Part shown: in pieces, positions 61,101 to 64,000 of the stretch
Numbering within the stretch: the first letter of the stretch is position 1
Layout of the letters: every line of letters starts with the position of its first letter
From: Campylorhamphus procurvoides
Lineage: Eukaryota > Chordata > Aves > Passeriformes > Dendrocolaptidae
Length of the DNA stretch: 64,000 nt
Direction: 5' to 3'
NCBI GenBank assembly: GCA_013396655.1
Contig: WBMV01001022.1
Coordinates: 79,111-143,110, forward strand
Program-made: the position numbers and the translations under genes
The notes under the pieces: generated by a model
What the model saw: the letters and a program-made list of their open reading frames with translations, nothing else
What the model was told of the DNA's origin: nothing
Databases searched by the model: none

Positions 61101-63267
61101 CCCCTCCCAGCCAGGACCTGATCATTCAAACCACTCGACATTCCAAAGGTTTCCTTTGGCCCTGCTTGGTCCTTGTGCCCTTGGCAGTGACCTCCTTGCT
61201 GCTCCAAGTGCCACCTTGACCTTGAGAGAGTGACTTGGAAAACAATTCCTGTGTTTTAGTGCCATTCTCATGCTCGTTGTCGCTGCAGTGAAACCAAAAG
61301 TGGTCCCACCAGGGCTGGGAGTGCCACGTTCTCCAGCCCAGCCCAGGAGAGGGGAGAACATCCCCCAGGGCTGGGTCAGCTCTGTGTCCCTCAGTGTTTT
61401 AACAGATGCCCAATTCCATTGCAGCCCAAACTGCTGTAACTGCACCAAAGACCTGGAAGAAACCAAAAGAGGGGAGCCAAGCCAGCGAGGAGGTGACGGA
61501 GGCAGAGGAGGAGGTGAGAGGGGTCACTGGGGGGGCTGCACTCCAGAGGTGTTGCCTCCTGCTTGTCCCACAGGATCCTGGGCAGGGTTTGGGGGAGGAA
61601 CTTTGATGTTCCTCAGCATCCTGTAGAGAAGAGATTAATTTAGACTTCCCTGTTGAAGCTCTCTGGTTTTCTGTGGTTTGGGCTGATTTAAGGACTCAGA
61701 GAAGCCCAGAGTGGGTTGGGTTGGAAGGGACCTTAAAGCCCAACTCGTTCCACCCCCTGCCATGGGTAGGAGACCTTCCCCTAGAAGGTTCCACTGGACT
61801 TCCACCAGGCTCCCAGCGTTCAGGAGCTCATCAGTGCTGTCCCTCCAGTGAGGGGAGGGTTTGAATCCCTCAGCAGTGCCCCATGTGGGTCCTGAGCCAC
61901 CATCCTGACATCAGGCAGGTCCTTCTGCACGAGGACGGCTTGGCCAGAGGTTGGTTTTCCTGGTGACCAGCTCATGTGGAAGCTGAGAAAGCATAATGTG
62001 GAAGTTCTCAGGCAAAGCCACCTCAGGAGTGATTTAGATGAGTAAAGAACATCCCCTCCTCATCCTGGTAGGAGTATCTGAGGAAGGAGTTCATTGTTTG
62101 ATGTCCTGGGTCAGACTGGGAGTAGAATTGATCAGAGGGGGTAAGAGAGTCAAAAAGTGGATGTTCAGACTGCCCAGTGCAGAGACAGACAGAGCTCTTG
62201 GCCAGACCTGGGGCAGGAGAGGGCAAAGGGCATCGCTGGGGCTGCACCAGCAGCTTCTTCCACTTGGGTTCCTCACCCTCTCCTGAAGGAGTCCTGTCTC
62301 CTGCCCCACTCCAAGTTCCACTGGGGCACATTTTGCAGAGAATTCCCTTTACAAACCTGCCAAAGGCACTTGAGGATGTGTTACCCTTAGGCAGGGAGGC
62401 AGAAGGTTCAGGAGCCTCCTCTGGTGTTCCTTTGCTCAGTGCTGGGATCTCTCCCAGGAGGAGCATCCCAACACCCTCCCTGGGAATGCAGAACCAGGCT
62501 GTGTCCTTGGGGAGCTCTGAAAAGAACAGCCAGGGATACTCTTGGTGCTTTTCCCTGGATCTGAGATGCTGGAATTGTGGCTGGATCCCACTTCACCTTC
62601 CACAGTGGGATCTGCTCCAGTTCACAGCAGGCATTTCATGGGAGGATCCCCCAAAACGAGCCCTTCACCCTCCCTTTGCCACAGATGGCAGGAGAGGAGG
62701 AAAGCAGGTGCCTTTCCAGACTGGGACTTCTCATGGCTCAACAGTTCCTTCCATCCAATCCCATGGGGACTTCCTGGGCACTGCTGAGTCTTTCCAGTTG
62801 TTAATGATGGGTGGGTTATCCCTGAGAACGAGCCAGCAGTCACCCTGTGGCTCTGTGTGGTGGTCCCCATCCCTGTGGGAGGTGCATTTGTGTTCCTGCT
62901 GCACCCAAAACCCCTTCATGGATCAAGGAATGGCCATTCTTTGTGCGTTGGACTTGTCGGGGTGTTCCCAACTCAACAACTCAACTTCTGCTTCCATCCA
63001 TGCTCCAGCCTAAAGAGGAGGAGGAACCTTCAGGGGACAAAGTACTTGAATGCGACCAGGAGCAGATGAGCCATGGGCCTCAGGGGGAGAGGGAGCCCTC
63101 GGAGCCCCCGGCAGGGAAGGCCGTGGAGGAGAACGGGGAGCAGGAGGCAGAGCCCGTGCGGAACGGGGCCGAGAGCGGCGCCGAGGGCGGCACTGAGGGC
63201 ACTGAGGGTGGCACTGAGGGTGGCACCGAGGGATCCAGCGAGGGACCCGTGTGCCACTACAAGCCAG
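4024..63267 (+). CDS. EIF4G3: EIF4G3 (eIF4GII), partial gene: N-terminal coding half, spliced
   Basis: eIF4G3 is a cytosolic scaffold of the eIF4F cap-binding complex. The family joins eIF4E, eIF4A, eIF3 and poly(A)-binding protein during cap-dependent translation initiation. Exons seen: 4024-4152, 23114-23209, 28164-28196, 34872-34892, 35643-35822, 37405-37519, 41577-41680, 43851-43945 (cut by a gap), 48381-48489, 53651-54159 plus 54355-54637 (broken, cut by a gap), 61425-61513 and 63009-63267. About 2.0 kb of coding sequence (about 670 codons) is visible. All junctions are GT/AG and in phase. [16 protein letters not shown] and EEIMSGGGS identify the family; [14 protein letters not shown] and the low match to eIF4G1 elsewhere favour EIF4G3. 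The first coding exons and everything after KP (eIF4E motif, MIF4G, MA3, W2) lie outside the window. Confidence 0.96.
6072..6284 (+). mobile_element. CR1 LINE 3' end, sense, with an internal minisatellite
   Basis: The segment begins with ggtggaaggtgtccctgccc and ends in gaggttccttccaacccaaa followed by ccatcctgggattt, the typical sense CR1 terminus. Between these the 'aggtgtccctgcccatgg' piece has been multiplied. Confidence 0.88.
6076..6222 (+). repeat. 19-bp minisatellite born inside a CR1 3' end, about 7 copies
   Basis: The unit aaggtgcccctggccatgg (19 bp) alternates with aaggtgcccctgtccatgg. The same sequence occurs once in ordinary CR1 3' ends of this window (for example near 3150), so the array arose by amplifying CR1 sequence. 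Confidence 0.92.
6356..7674. repeat. 659-bp tandem duplication joined by a single N (6356-7014 and 7016-7674)
   Basis: The two copies match base for base at an offset of 660 except for a few substitutions (near 6824/7484, 6865/7525 and 6882-6887/7542-7547). A lone N at 7015 lies exactly on the junction. The short open frames inside both copies are intronic noise. The pattern fits two alleles or overlapping contigs laid end to end more than a true duplication. Confidence 0.95.
7936..8331 (-). mobile_element. CR1 LINE fragment, antisense
   Basis: It opens with cacagaattgtggaatgtcc, continues with ccctgcacagacaccccaac, tggagctctggcagccttgg and ccaccctctgggggaacaac, and ends with caggctgaacaaaccaagtg. 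It is about 400 bp of the reverse complement of a CR1 3' region and the longest antisense copy of this subtype in the window. Confidence 0.88.
8511..8705. repeat. 67-bp tandem repeat, 3 copies
   Basis: The motif tgacattccatggaggactc recurs at 8521, 8588 and 8655 with near-identical flanks (gaagggagaattaggg). Confidence 0.95.
9307..9413. repeat. 34-bp tandem repeat, 3 copies
   Basis: The unit gggaagttcctccttggatc plus aggctcctggagca recurs at 9311, 9345 and 9379. Confidence 0.96.
10575..10800 (+). mobile_element. CR1 LINE fragment, sense
   Basis: It reads gctggagctgtgtcagggca, ttcttcccccagagggtggt, gagctccaggagggtttgga and gattgttggggtgtctgtgc. This is the sense version of the element seen antisense at 7936-8331. 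Confidence 0.85.
12138..12456 (-). mobile_element. CR1 LINE 3' end, antisense
   Basis: It runs from gtggtttggcttggaaagga through ccaacctggccttggacact, gcagccacagcttctctggg and ttcctccccaatatcccatc to cctccatcccttggccagaa. Confidence 0.88.
13732..14246. repeat. Perfect 259-bp tandem duplication (two copies, no N at the joint)
   Basis: The sequence from aaagctgcaaacctgctgat to tatatgtaaaacacca occurs at 13732-13988 and again at 13991-14246. I see no mismatch between the copies. Each carries a short CA run (gcacacacaggcacacacac). No splice-flanked coding sequence is visible inside. Confidence 0.95.
14690..15128 (-). mobile_element. CR1 LINE 3' end, antisense, about 440 bp
   Basis: It runs from gggttagtttgggagagacc through ccaacctggccttggacact, gaattccttcccaatatccc and ccttgtcctgtccctccatc to ggcctcctctggactccctc. 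It is among the longest CR1 remnants here; a small deletion removes the 'ctgccatgg' part. Confidence 0.88.
15462..15550 (-). mobile_element. CR1 LINE 3' tip, antisense
   Basis: It reads tcacagaaccctggaatggt, ttgggttggaagggacctta, and ccctgccatggccagggcac, the near-consensus antisense CR1 terminus. Confidence 0.9.
19621..20056 (+). repeat. CCCTTT-type polypyrimidine tract, about 435 bp
   Basis: The tract starts as pure cctttc hexamers for about 70 bp, then mixes in ctatttc and cctgtttc variants. It is almost wholly C/T on the + strand, with mirror-symmetric runs that could form intramolecular triplex (H-DNA). The open frame through it (Ser/Leu/Phe/Pro only) is not a gene. Confidence 0.97.
20310..20574 (+). 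mobile_element. CR1 LINE 3' end, sense
   Basis: It reads aatgggttcccattgccaga, gggatattgggaaggaattc, gtccaaggccaggttggaca, ccctgggctggtgggaggtg, and ends in ccttccaagccaaacagttt. Confidence 0.9.
21260..21735 (+). mobile_element. CR1 LINE 3' region, sense, about 480 bp
   Basis: It contains gaggggctgagggagctggg, ctgagcctggagaaaaggag, gggatttctccatgggaagg, gcagtggtggagtctccatc and ends in gccattctgtgattg. It is the longest sense CR1 remnant in the window and includes sequence 5' of the usual 3' tip. No intact reverse transcriptase frame is present. Confidence 0.88.
22061..22825. repeat. 143/144-bp minisatellite, about 5 copies
   Basis: The start of the unit (ccctggatgtgg or ccctgtgtgtg) falls at 22061, 22205, 22348, 22491, 22635 and 22779. 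Each unit carries tgcttgcctgattttggagg and tttccctgcaaaccc. The open frames on both strands follow from the near-144-bp period and are not genes. The array stops about 290 bp before the exon at 23114. Confidence 0.95.
23114..23209 (+). CDS. EIF4G3: EIF4G3 coding exon, 96 nt
   Basis: The exon has 32 codons, phase 0 at both ends, acceptor ctgcag|gct and donor ccg|gtaagg. It encodes [20 protein letters not shown] followed by [12 protein letters not shown]. The human protein reads QTMNSQPQTRSP at the end, as I recall. The next residues depend on splicing: FAAG (33-nt exon), GGFR (21-nt exon) or directly FFQRPQ. All these joins keep frame. Confidence 0.95.
23180..23182 (+). promoter_or_regulatory. 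EIF4G3: Candidate internal start codon of the short EIF4G3 form
   Basis: ATG in the context cagacaATGa encodes the Met of [10 protein letters not shown]. The originally described human EIF4G3 protein starts at the equivalent MNSQPQ, as I recall. Position -3 is A (of 'aca'), which suits initiation. Use as a start in birds is inferred only. Confidence 0.45.
25584..26045. repeat. 61-bp minisatellite, interrupted by an assembly gap
   Basis: The unit contains ggagccatccaggcctgggg and cattccctgtgtcccctggg. Starts at 25586, 25647 and 25708 give the 61-bp period, and units continue on both sides of the N run at 25845-25935. The copy number is unknown because of the gap. Confidence 0.95.
25845..25935. 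other. Assembly gap, 91 N
   Basis: The run of N lies inside the 61-bp minisatellite, so it probably replaces an unresolved number of repeat units. Confidence 0.99.
28164..28196 (+). CDS. EIF4G3: EIF4G3 cassette exon, 33 nt
   Basis: The exon encodes [11 protein letters not shown] in phase 0, with acceptor cctcag|ttt and donor caccag|gtac. I recall an almost identical peptide (FAAGPRPTHHQ) in some human EIF4G3 isoforms and not in others. Its length is a multiple of three and both ends are phase 0, so skipping is frame-neutral. The pyrimidine tract upstream is long (ctttccttttgtgtttgttt). An actaattaat element lies about 33 nt after the donor. Confidence 0.88.
28229..28238 (+). promoter_or_regulatory. 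Possible QKI-type (STAR) binding element after the 33-nt exon
   Basis: The sequence actaattaat has the ACUAAY core followed directly by a UAAY half-site, in the proximal downstream intron, where QKI sites are known to favour exon inclusion. This is motif matching only; such short motifs occur by chance. Confidence 0.25.
31205..31425 (+). mobile_element. CR1 LINE 3' end, sense, diverged
   Basis: It reads attggatattgtggaaaatt, aagaggctgtggtggagccc, catccctggagggatttaaa, agccacatggatgtggccct and ggcttttccagcccaaataa. Confidence 0.85.
32030..32216. repeat. Diverged tandem repeat, two copies, with a single N at 32112
   Basis: The block gcactggggacaccctgtgt with upstream ccaccactg and ggatttccag-like sequence appears before and after the N, with differences. 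The N most likely marks a contig join within the repeat. Confidence 0.7.
33242..33320 (+). repeat. AGGGC pentanucleotide array, about 15 copies
   Basis: Pure agggc repeats for about 78 bp. The + strand is G-rich with regularly spaced GGG runs, so four-stranded structure is possible. The open frames through it are not genes. Confidence 0.98.
34845..34858 (+). promoter_or_regulatory. UGC cluster upstream of the 21-nt microexon (SRRM4-type enhancer candidate)
   Basis: Three TGC triplets (34845-34847, 34848-34850, 34856-34858) sit 14 to 27 nt before the exon, inside the pyrimidine tract. A UGC motif close to the 3' splice site is the known signature of SRRM4/nSR100-dependent neural microexons. 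Binding is inferred. Confidence 0.55.
34872..34892 (+). CDS. EIF4G3: EIF4G3 neural-type microexon, 21 nt
   Basis: The exon encodes GGFRPIQ, phase 0 at both ends, with acceptor cttgaag|gga and donor atccag|gtaact. I recall the same heptapeptide between the QTRSP and FFQRPQ segments of some human EIF4G3 isoforms, and that the eIF4G paralogues carry brain-enriched 21-nt microexons misregulated in autism models. The upstream tract is unusually long with TGC triplets, and a TGCATG lies 20 nt after the exon. Inclusion or skipping leaves the frame intact. It is too short to be found by ordinary gene prediction. Confidence 0.88.
34912..34917 (+). promoter_or_regulatory. TGCATG, RBFOX-type site downstream of the microexon
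   Basis: UGCAUG begins 20 nt after the 34892 exon end. RBFOX proteins bound just downstream of an exon generally promote its inclusion in neurons and muscle. A second TGCATG lies upstream at 34780-34785. Occupancy is inferred. Confidence 0.5.
35394..35437. promoter_or_regulatory. Inverted repeat (hairpin) in the intron before exon 35643
   Basis: Left arm acaaactaataattatta (35394-35411) and right arm taataagtattagtttgt (35420-35437) pair over 18 bp with one mismatch, around the 8-nt loop ttaccagc. The hairpin lies about 205 nt before the acceptor. No T run or genic context suggests a terminator; a role in splicing is a guess. Confidence 0.5.
35643..35822 (+). CDS. EIF4G3: EIF4G3 coding exon, 180 nt (authentic copy)
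   Basis: The exon has 60 codons, phase 0 at both ends, acceptor gccccag|ttt and donor ccacag|gtaaag. It encodes [20 protein letters not shown], then [20 protein letters not shown] and [20 protein letters not shown], nearly identical to human EIF4G3. This copy has the natural pyrimidine tract in front of it, unlike the second copy at 36247. Confidence 0.97.
35900..36233 (+). mobile_element. CR1 LINE 3' region, sense, with 65-bp units (first copy)
   Basis: It reads aggggtttagactggatatt, gggaaaaactcctgcatgga, gcagtggtggagtctccatc, then repeats of the block ending gggttggtgggggacat. It is cut off by the N at 36234. Confidence 0.85.
36003..36233 (+). repeat. 65-bp minisatellite inside CR1, about 3.5 copies
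   Basis: Units start with ggcagtggtggagtctccat at 36003, 36068, 36133 and 36198. The second assembly copy has only two (36607 and 36672), followed by the normal CR1 continuation. Confidence 0.95.
36247..36426 (+). pseudogene. Second copy of the 180-nt EIF4G3 exon, probably an assembly duplicate
   Basis: It is base-identical to 35643-35822 as far as I can read and would add the same 60 residues in frame. The sequence before it is catggggatgtggcN followed by tccctgccccag, so the long pyrimidine tract and branch region of the first copy are missing and efficient splicing would be unlikely. Together with the N at 36234 this argues against a real tandem exon. Confidence 0.75.
36504..36815 (+). 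mobile_element. CR1 LINE 3' region, sense (second copy, reaching the 3' end)
   Basis: The same element as at 35900, with two 65-bp units (36607-36736), then ggggaagtggttggacttgg, agggcttttccagccttaat and gattccataattccatgatc, the CR1 terminus with its short A/T-rich octamer-like tail. Confidence 0.87.
37110..37318 (+). mobile_element. CR1 LINE 3' end, sense
   Basis: It reads gtttacattggatattgggg, gaaactccctcatggaaggg, atggtggagtcaccaccctt, ggggctttcccagccttaat and gactgcatttctgca. Confidence 0.87.
37405..37519 (+). CDS. EIF4G3: EIF4G3 coding exon, 115 nt
   Basis: The exon encodes [20 protein letters not shown], then [18 protein letters not shown] plus one base, so it ends in phase 1 (donor ctacg|gtaagt). 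Acceptor ccccag|tat. It is almost identical to human EIF4G3 (EFPNAY versus DFPNAY). It is rich in Pro, Gly and Tyr and probably unstructured. Confidence 0.97.
38096..38350 (+). mobile_element. CR1 LINE fragment, sense
   Basis: It reads ccttcccccagagggtggtg, ctgccagagctccaggaggg, attgttggggtgtctgtgca and aggatattccatgattctgt. The block gggcactgcccaggctcccc / gggcagtgggcacagcccc looks locally doubled. Confidence 0.86.
40150..40322 (-). mobile_element. CR1 LINE 3' end, antisense
   Basis: It reads gaatcccagcctggttgggc, ttgggagggacctcaaagcc, catggcagggacacctccca, tccaacctggccttggccat and cagccacagcttctctgggc, with C runs inserted near 40190-40208. Confidence 0.88.
40881..41083. repeat. 65-bp tandem repeat, 3 copies
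   Basis: The block gcagcaccagggcaggtcct followed by gcactaatcaccaatcacta recurs at 40891, 40956 and 41021; the third copy has diverged (caattactaattactac). Confidence 0.95.
41577..41680 (+). CDS. EIF4G3: EIF4G3 coding exon, 104 nt (start of PABP-binding segment)
   Basis: With the phase-1 base from the previous exon it gives a split Ala codon, then [34 protein letters not shown], ending in phase 0 (donor aaaacg|gtgagt). The human junction reads NAYGTPFYPSQP, as I recall, so this bird sequence ([13 protein letters not shown]) differs at the splice and is a little longer. KREKKT plus the next exon's [10 protein letters not shown] corresponds to the site that binds poly(A)-binding protein RRM2 in eIF4G1. 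Confidence 0.94.
41748..41908 (+). mobile_element. CR1 LINE 3' end, sense, with terminal octamer repeats
   Basis: It reads gagcctggcacagggtgggt, aggagctttgagggccctcc and cagcccaaaccagtctggga, then gattttgg repeated about three times, matching the octamer tail typical of CR1 3' ends. It starts 70 bp after the exon donor. Confidence 0.87.
42893..42962 (-). mobile_element. CR1 LINE 3' tip, antisense
   Basis: It reads cacaaccccagaatggttgg, ggttgaaaaggacctcagag and gcaccccctgccatggggtg. Confidence 0.82.
43851..43945 (+). CDS. EIF4G3: EIF4G3 coding exon, cut at its 3' end by a gap (PABP-binding segment)
   Basis: The exon encodes [20 protein letters not shown], then [11 protein letters not shown] and the first two bases (ag) of the next codon, in phase 0 from acceptor cccacag|atc. 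[17 protein letters not shown] is essentially invariant between eIF4G1 and eIF4G3 and forms the PABP interaction site with the KREKKT of the preceding exon. In human the exon continues RPTSTPTPPQ, as I recall; that part and the donor fall in the N run. Confidence 0.95.
43946..44091. other. Assembly gap, 146 N, over an exon end
   Basis: It removes the end of the PABP-binding exon and its donor. The sequence after it begins ctcctcctcctccttctcct, a low-complexity tract that may explain the failure to close it. Confidence 0.99.
45081..45415. repeat. Minisatellite with variable 21-31-bp units
   Basis: The unit agctggaaccagccatggga is separated by agagg, agaag or agaagaag spacers and repeats about 13 times. 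The purine-rich + strand gives long open frames in several registers that are not genes. Confidence 0.96.
47840..48182. repeat. 69/71-bp minisatellite, 5 copies
   Basis: Units start with gatccaggaacctttttatg at 47843, 47912, 47981, 48052 and 48123 and contain cacatggaagaacattcctg. The open frame it creates (from 47829) runs in the same register into the exon at 48381. Confidence 0.96.
48378..48383 (+). promoter_or_regulatory. NAGNAG tandem splice acceptor
   Basis: cccccagCAG|gtg offers two acceptors three bases apart (after 48380 or 48383). The choice adds or drops one Gln before [16 protein letters not shown] sites of the CAGCAG type are commonly used both ways. Confidence 0.7.
48381..48489 (+). 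CDS. EIF4G3: EIF4G3 coding exon, 109 nt
   Basis: It encodes [20 protein letters not shown], then [16 protein letters not shown] plus one base, ending in phase 1 (donor accag|gttggt, weak). Human EIF4G3 has QLPSQVPEHSPVVYGTVESA here, as I recall, so the alignment is clear but the segment is diverging. Start could be 48384 if the second AG of the tandem acceptor is used. Confidence 0.93.
49380..49655 (-). mobile_element. CR1 LINE 3' end, antisense, diverged
   Basis: It reads gaatgatggaattggtaagg, ttggaaaagctctccaggac, catcgagtccatccattcct, aggaatttcccctgatactc, caatccaaacctcccctggc and cttgaggctgtttcctctca, the latter parts typical of an antisense CR1 3' region. Confidence 0.84.
49881..49964. 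repeat. 42-bp tandem repeat, 2 copies
   Basis: gatccaggaattgggtgcaa plus aaggctgacagaggagcttttg occurs at 49881 and 49923. Confidence 0.96.
50468..50522 (+). mobile_element. Possible CR1 3' tip, sense
   Basis: gaggttggac-like 'gagttggacttggtggcctt', then tgtggtccctcccaatgtag and tgttctgtgaac resemble the last 50 bp of a CR1. Very short. Confidence 0.45.
51229..51332 (-). mobile_element. CR1 LINE 3' tip, antisense
   Basis: It reads tagaatcacagagtcccaaa, gtggtttgggttggagggaa, ccaacaccctgccatgagca and gggacaccttccactggtcc. Confidence 0.9.
51495..51900. repeat. Minisatellite with variable units and a single N at 51775
   Basis: The core ggggatggaagtgcctggca plus ctggggctgccc recurs about eight times with alternating spacers (acgggtcctggagctgcag or gtggttcctgcacctgccc). 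The N at 51775 lies inside a unit, so copy number is uncertain. Confidence 0.95.
53068..53290. repeat. Degenerate 20-22-bp minisatellite
   Basis: Units of the form tttggttctccttcaaaaac repeat about ten times with A-run length changes. It is unlike the GC-rich arrays elsewhere. Confidence 0.93.
53372..53625 (+). mobile_element. CR1 LINE 3' end, sense, just upstream of an exon
   Basis: It reads caggttggacagcaggaaga, ggaattggaatgggctgggc, ccctggaggtttttaaggtg, ggttggactggatgatctcg and cttttccgacctggttcatt followed by ctgtgactc. The CR1 end lies 26 bp before the exon at 53651, so CR1-derived sequence supplies the branch-point region of this acceptor. Confidence 0.9.
53651..54159 (+). CDS. EIF4G3: EIF4G3 large coding exon, first part, with xPGVA repeats
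   Basis: From acceptor tttcccag|aag in phase 1 it encodes [20 protein letters not shown], then [17 protein letters not shown], a Pro/Ala/Val-rich stretch, and later [20 protein letters not shown]. Human has [18 protein letters not shown] and SPREDTIPIPSLT at these places, as I recall. Residues from 53821 to 53940 are eight xPGVA-type pentapeptides with no human counterpart. The end [19 protein letters not shown] leads straight into a lone N at 54160, after which the frame hits a stop. Confidence 0.93.
53821..53940 (+). repeat. EIF4G3: Coding 15-bp minisatellite: eight (S/T/A/C)PGVA-type units
   Basis: The unit actcctggtgtagcc and variants repeat eight times in frame, giving [20 protein letters not shown] and so on. 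The 15-bp period keeps the frame whatever the copy number. It lies in the low-complexity linker between the PABP-binding and eIF4E-binding regions. Confidence 0.95.
54160..54354. other. 193-bp foreign-looking insert bounded by two single Ns, inside the coding exon
   Basis: Bases 54161-54353 sit between lone Ns at 54160 and 54354. The segment has an in-frame stop (gctgcataa), no coding resemblance to EIF4G3, no AG acceptor at its end, and a CR1-like last part (gggttgggagggacct). If it and one N are left out, the reading frame runs on exactly (gcc, Ncc, gac) into [10 protein letters not shown]. It is most simply a misplaced contig piece. Confidence 0.8.
54355..54637 (+). CDS. EIF4G3: EIF4G3 large coding exon, second part, cut by a gap
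   Basis: It encodes [40 protein letters not shown] and [14 protein letters not shown], then PSAL repeats into the N run. Human has NLINEINGVSE, VLPLTLELEILENPPEE and MKLECIPAP in the same order, as I recall, so this is the continuation of the exon starting at 53651. The 3' end and donor are in the gap. Confidence 0.9.
54516..54637 (+). repeat. EIF4G3: Coding 12-bp repeat: PSAL / PIAL units, 10 copies before the gap
   Basis: The unit cccagtgccctt, with variants cccattgctctt and cccagtgccctc, repeats in frame up to the first N. Human has a different Pro/Thr-rich stretch here. The array probably continues into the gap. Confidence 0.95.
54638..55349. other. Assembly gap, 712 N, over the end of the large exon
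   Basis: The gap follows the 12-bp coding repeat. About 110 residues of human EIF4G3 (between the ECIPAP and RRSPVP motifs) have no match elsewhere in the window, so the exon end and any further exon of that part should lie here. Confidence 0.99.
56943..57366. repeat. 67-72-bp minisatellite, 6 copies plus a partial one
   Basis: gggatgggaccttcc recurs at 56945, 57017, 57086, 57153, 57220, 57291 and 57360, with ctggcagggcaggaggtgac or ctggcagggcaggagctcac between. Confidence 0.96.
57688..57762. repeat. 20-bp tandem repeat, about 4 copies
   Basis: The unit tgttgtattttacactatgt and variants (ttccactgtg) repeats four times. Confidence 0.93.
59768..60112. repeat. 114-bp tandem repeat, 3 copies
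   Basis: cagagatggatcagaggctg plus ctccttctccagcctgggtt recurs with starts near 59771, 59885 and 59999. The period is a multiple of three, so long open frames appear on both strands; they lack splice or family support. Confidence 0.96.
61425..61513 (+). CDS. EIF4G3: EIF4G3 coding exon, 89 nt
   Basis: After acceptor attgcag|ccc in phase 1 the first two bases complete a codon (Ala if the missing base is G), then [20 protein letters not shown] and EEVTEAEEE, ending in phase 0 (donor gaggag|gtgaga). Human has [20 protein letters not shown] and TEEMLEAELE, as I recall. PKTWKKPK is the strongest landmark in this part of the protein. Confidence 0.94.
61514..63008 (+). other. EIF4G3: EIF4G3 intron (1.5 kb)
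   Basis: It holds an antisense CR1 tip at 61712-61785; the rest (61790-63000) shows nothing I can name. The acceptor (tccatccatgctccag at 63008) has a modest pyrimidine tract. Confidence 0.82.
61712..61785 (-). mobile_element. CR1 LINE 3' tip, antisense
   Basis: It reads gtgggttgggttggaaggga, ccttaaagcccaactcgttc and caccccctgccatgggtagg. Confidence 0.88.
63009..63267 (+). CDS. EIF4G3: EIF4G3 coding exon, 259 nt (acidic region before the eIF4E-binding site)
   Basis: It encodes [60 protein letters not shown], then GTEG-type repeats and [11 protein letters not shown] plus one base, ending in phase 1 (donor gccag|gtaagg). Human has DKVLESEQDKMSQG, ERDPSD and [19 protein letters not shown], as I recall. 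The GTEG stretch replaces a Ser/Asp/Gly-rich piece in human. The exon following outside the window should begin with the ESWKP segment leading to the eIF4E-binding motif. Confidence 0.96.
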
Positions 63268-64000
63268 GTAAGGCCTGCCCCCCTCTGAGGGCTGGGACAC
63301 GCCATGTGCTGTGCCTGGGGATGGAGGGATGAAGGGAGGGAGGGAGGGAGGGAGGGATGGATGGATGGATGCAAGGATAGATGGATGGATGGATGGGTGG
63401 AGGGAGGGATGGATGGGTGGATGGATGGATGGATGGATGGATGGATGGATGGATGGATGGATGGATGGAGGGATGGAGCGAGGGATGGATGGAGGGATGG
63501 ATGGATGGAAGGAGGGATGGAGGGATGGAGGGATGCATGGAGGGATGGATGGTTGGATGGATGGATGGACACATGGATGGATGGGGGATGGATGGATGGA
63601 TGGATGGATGGGGGATGGATGCATGGATGGCAGGTTGTTTCCAGGGGGCTGGAAGGGGGTTCAGGGTTCTGGTCCAGCTGTGCCAGGATCCTCTGCCCAA
63701 CAGGCCCTGAGAGGCCTGGGGGAGCACAAGGGGAGAATGGGGTTTGTCTTGCTGGTCGTGGTGAGGAGGAGGGAAAATCCCTGGTTCTTTGAAGGTATTG
63801 TGGGTGTGGGTTTTGGCTGCAGCAGCGTGGAAGGGCCAGTGAGTTGGTGCCTGAGATGGATGGCTGAGAACCATCCAAGAAATCCCCTGGAAACTGATGC
63901 ATTTCTGAAATCAGAGATGGGAAAGTGCCCCTTGGGTCCTAAATATGAGTATGAGTGTGCTGTGGATGTGTGTGTTCCTGAAGAGTTCATTTCCTGGAGG
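63268..64000 (+). other. EIF4G3: EIF4G3 intron (5' part)
   Basis: It starts 58 bp before a GGAT/GGGA tetranucleotide array (63327-63630). The remainder to the window end shows nothing I can name. Confidence 0.85.
63327..63630 (+). repeat. GGAT / GGGA tetranucleotide array, about 300 bp
   Basis: It opens with aagggagggagggagggagg, then long runs of atgg and mixed gatggagg units. Open frames of Met/Asp/Gly/Trp on one strand and Ile/His/Pro/Ser on the other are products of the repeat. Confidence 0.98.

Larger units (their letters stand above)
55350..61424 (+). other. EIF4G3: EIF4G3 intron (visible part, 6.1 kb)
   Basis: It carries a 67-72-bp minisatellite (56943-57366), a 20-bp repeat (57688-57762) and a 114-bp repeat (59768-60112). 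I see no CR1 here. The other stretches (55350-56930, 57770-59760, 60120-61400) show nothing I can name. Acceptor: caattccattgcag at 61424. Confidence 0.78.

Noticed and set aside
62177..63013. 278-codon + frame
   Set aside because: It is in intron, ends at the next acceptor region in a different frame from the exon, and shows no family resemblance.
63010..63902. His/Pro/Ser/Ile-rich minus-strand frames
   Set aside because: They are antisense to the EIF4G3 exon and the tetranucleotide array.
1..64000. tRNA, rRNA, CRISPR, operon or prokaryotic features
   Set aside because: None seen; the sequence is an intron-rich vertebrate gene.

Overview
The window is a piece of a bird nuclear genome. It holds the 5' half of the coding region of EIF4G3 (eIF4GII, the eIF4F scaffold), all on the + strand. 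The gene call rests on exon-by-exon protein similarity recalled from the human protein: motifs such as [59 protein letters not shown] and [20 protein letters not shown], all flanked by consensus splice sites in compatible phases. The bird origin is inferred from about 20 fragments of CR1 LINE 3' ends in both orientations and from many GC-rich minisatellites. Human EIF4G3 lies at 1p36, whose chicken counterpart is a microchromosome (chr 21), and the GC- and minisatellite-rich introns fit that.

Layout: 1-4023 intron end; exon 4024-4152; a 19 kb intron; exon 23114-23209; a 33-nt exon at 28164-28196; a 21-nt microexon at 34872-34892; exon 35643-35822 (a second copy at 36247-36426 looks like an assembly artefact); exons 37405-37519, 41577-41680, 43851-43945 (runs into an N gap), 48381-48489, 53651-54637 (broken by an inserted segment and running into a 712-base gap), 61425-61513 and 63009-63267. 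The start codon region and the eIF4E-, eIF3- and eIF4A-binding domains lie outside the window. The PABP-binding segment is inside it, across exons 41577-41680 and 43851-43945.

Everything else is intron. The introns hold CR1 fragments, minisatellites (units of 12 to 144 bp), a 0.43 kb CCCTTT tract, a GGAT-type tetranucleotide array and assembly gaps. I see no tRNA, rRNA, CRISPR array or second protein-coding gene.

Points most worth a second look: the cassette microexons, in particular the 21-nt one with upstream UGC motifs and a downstream UGCAUG, and a strong AT-rich hairpin in the next intron; pentapeptide (xPGVA) and tetrapeptide (PSAL) expansions inside the coding exon; and a set of single-N junctions that mark false duplications or a foreign insert and would corrupt an automatic gene model.
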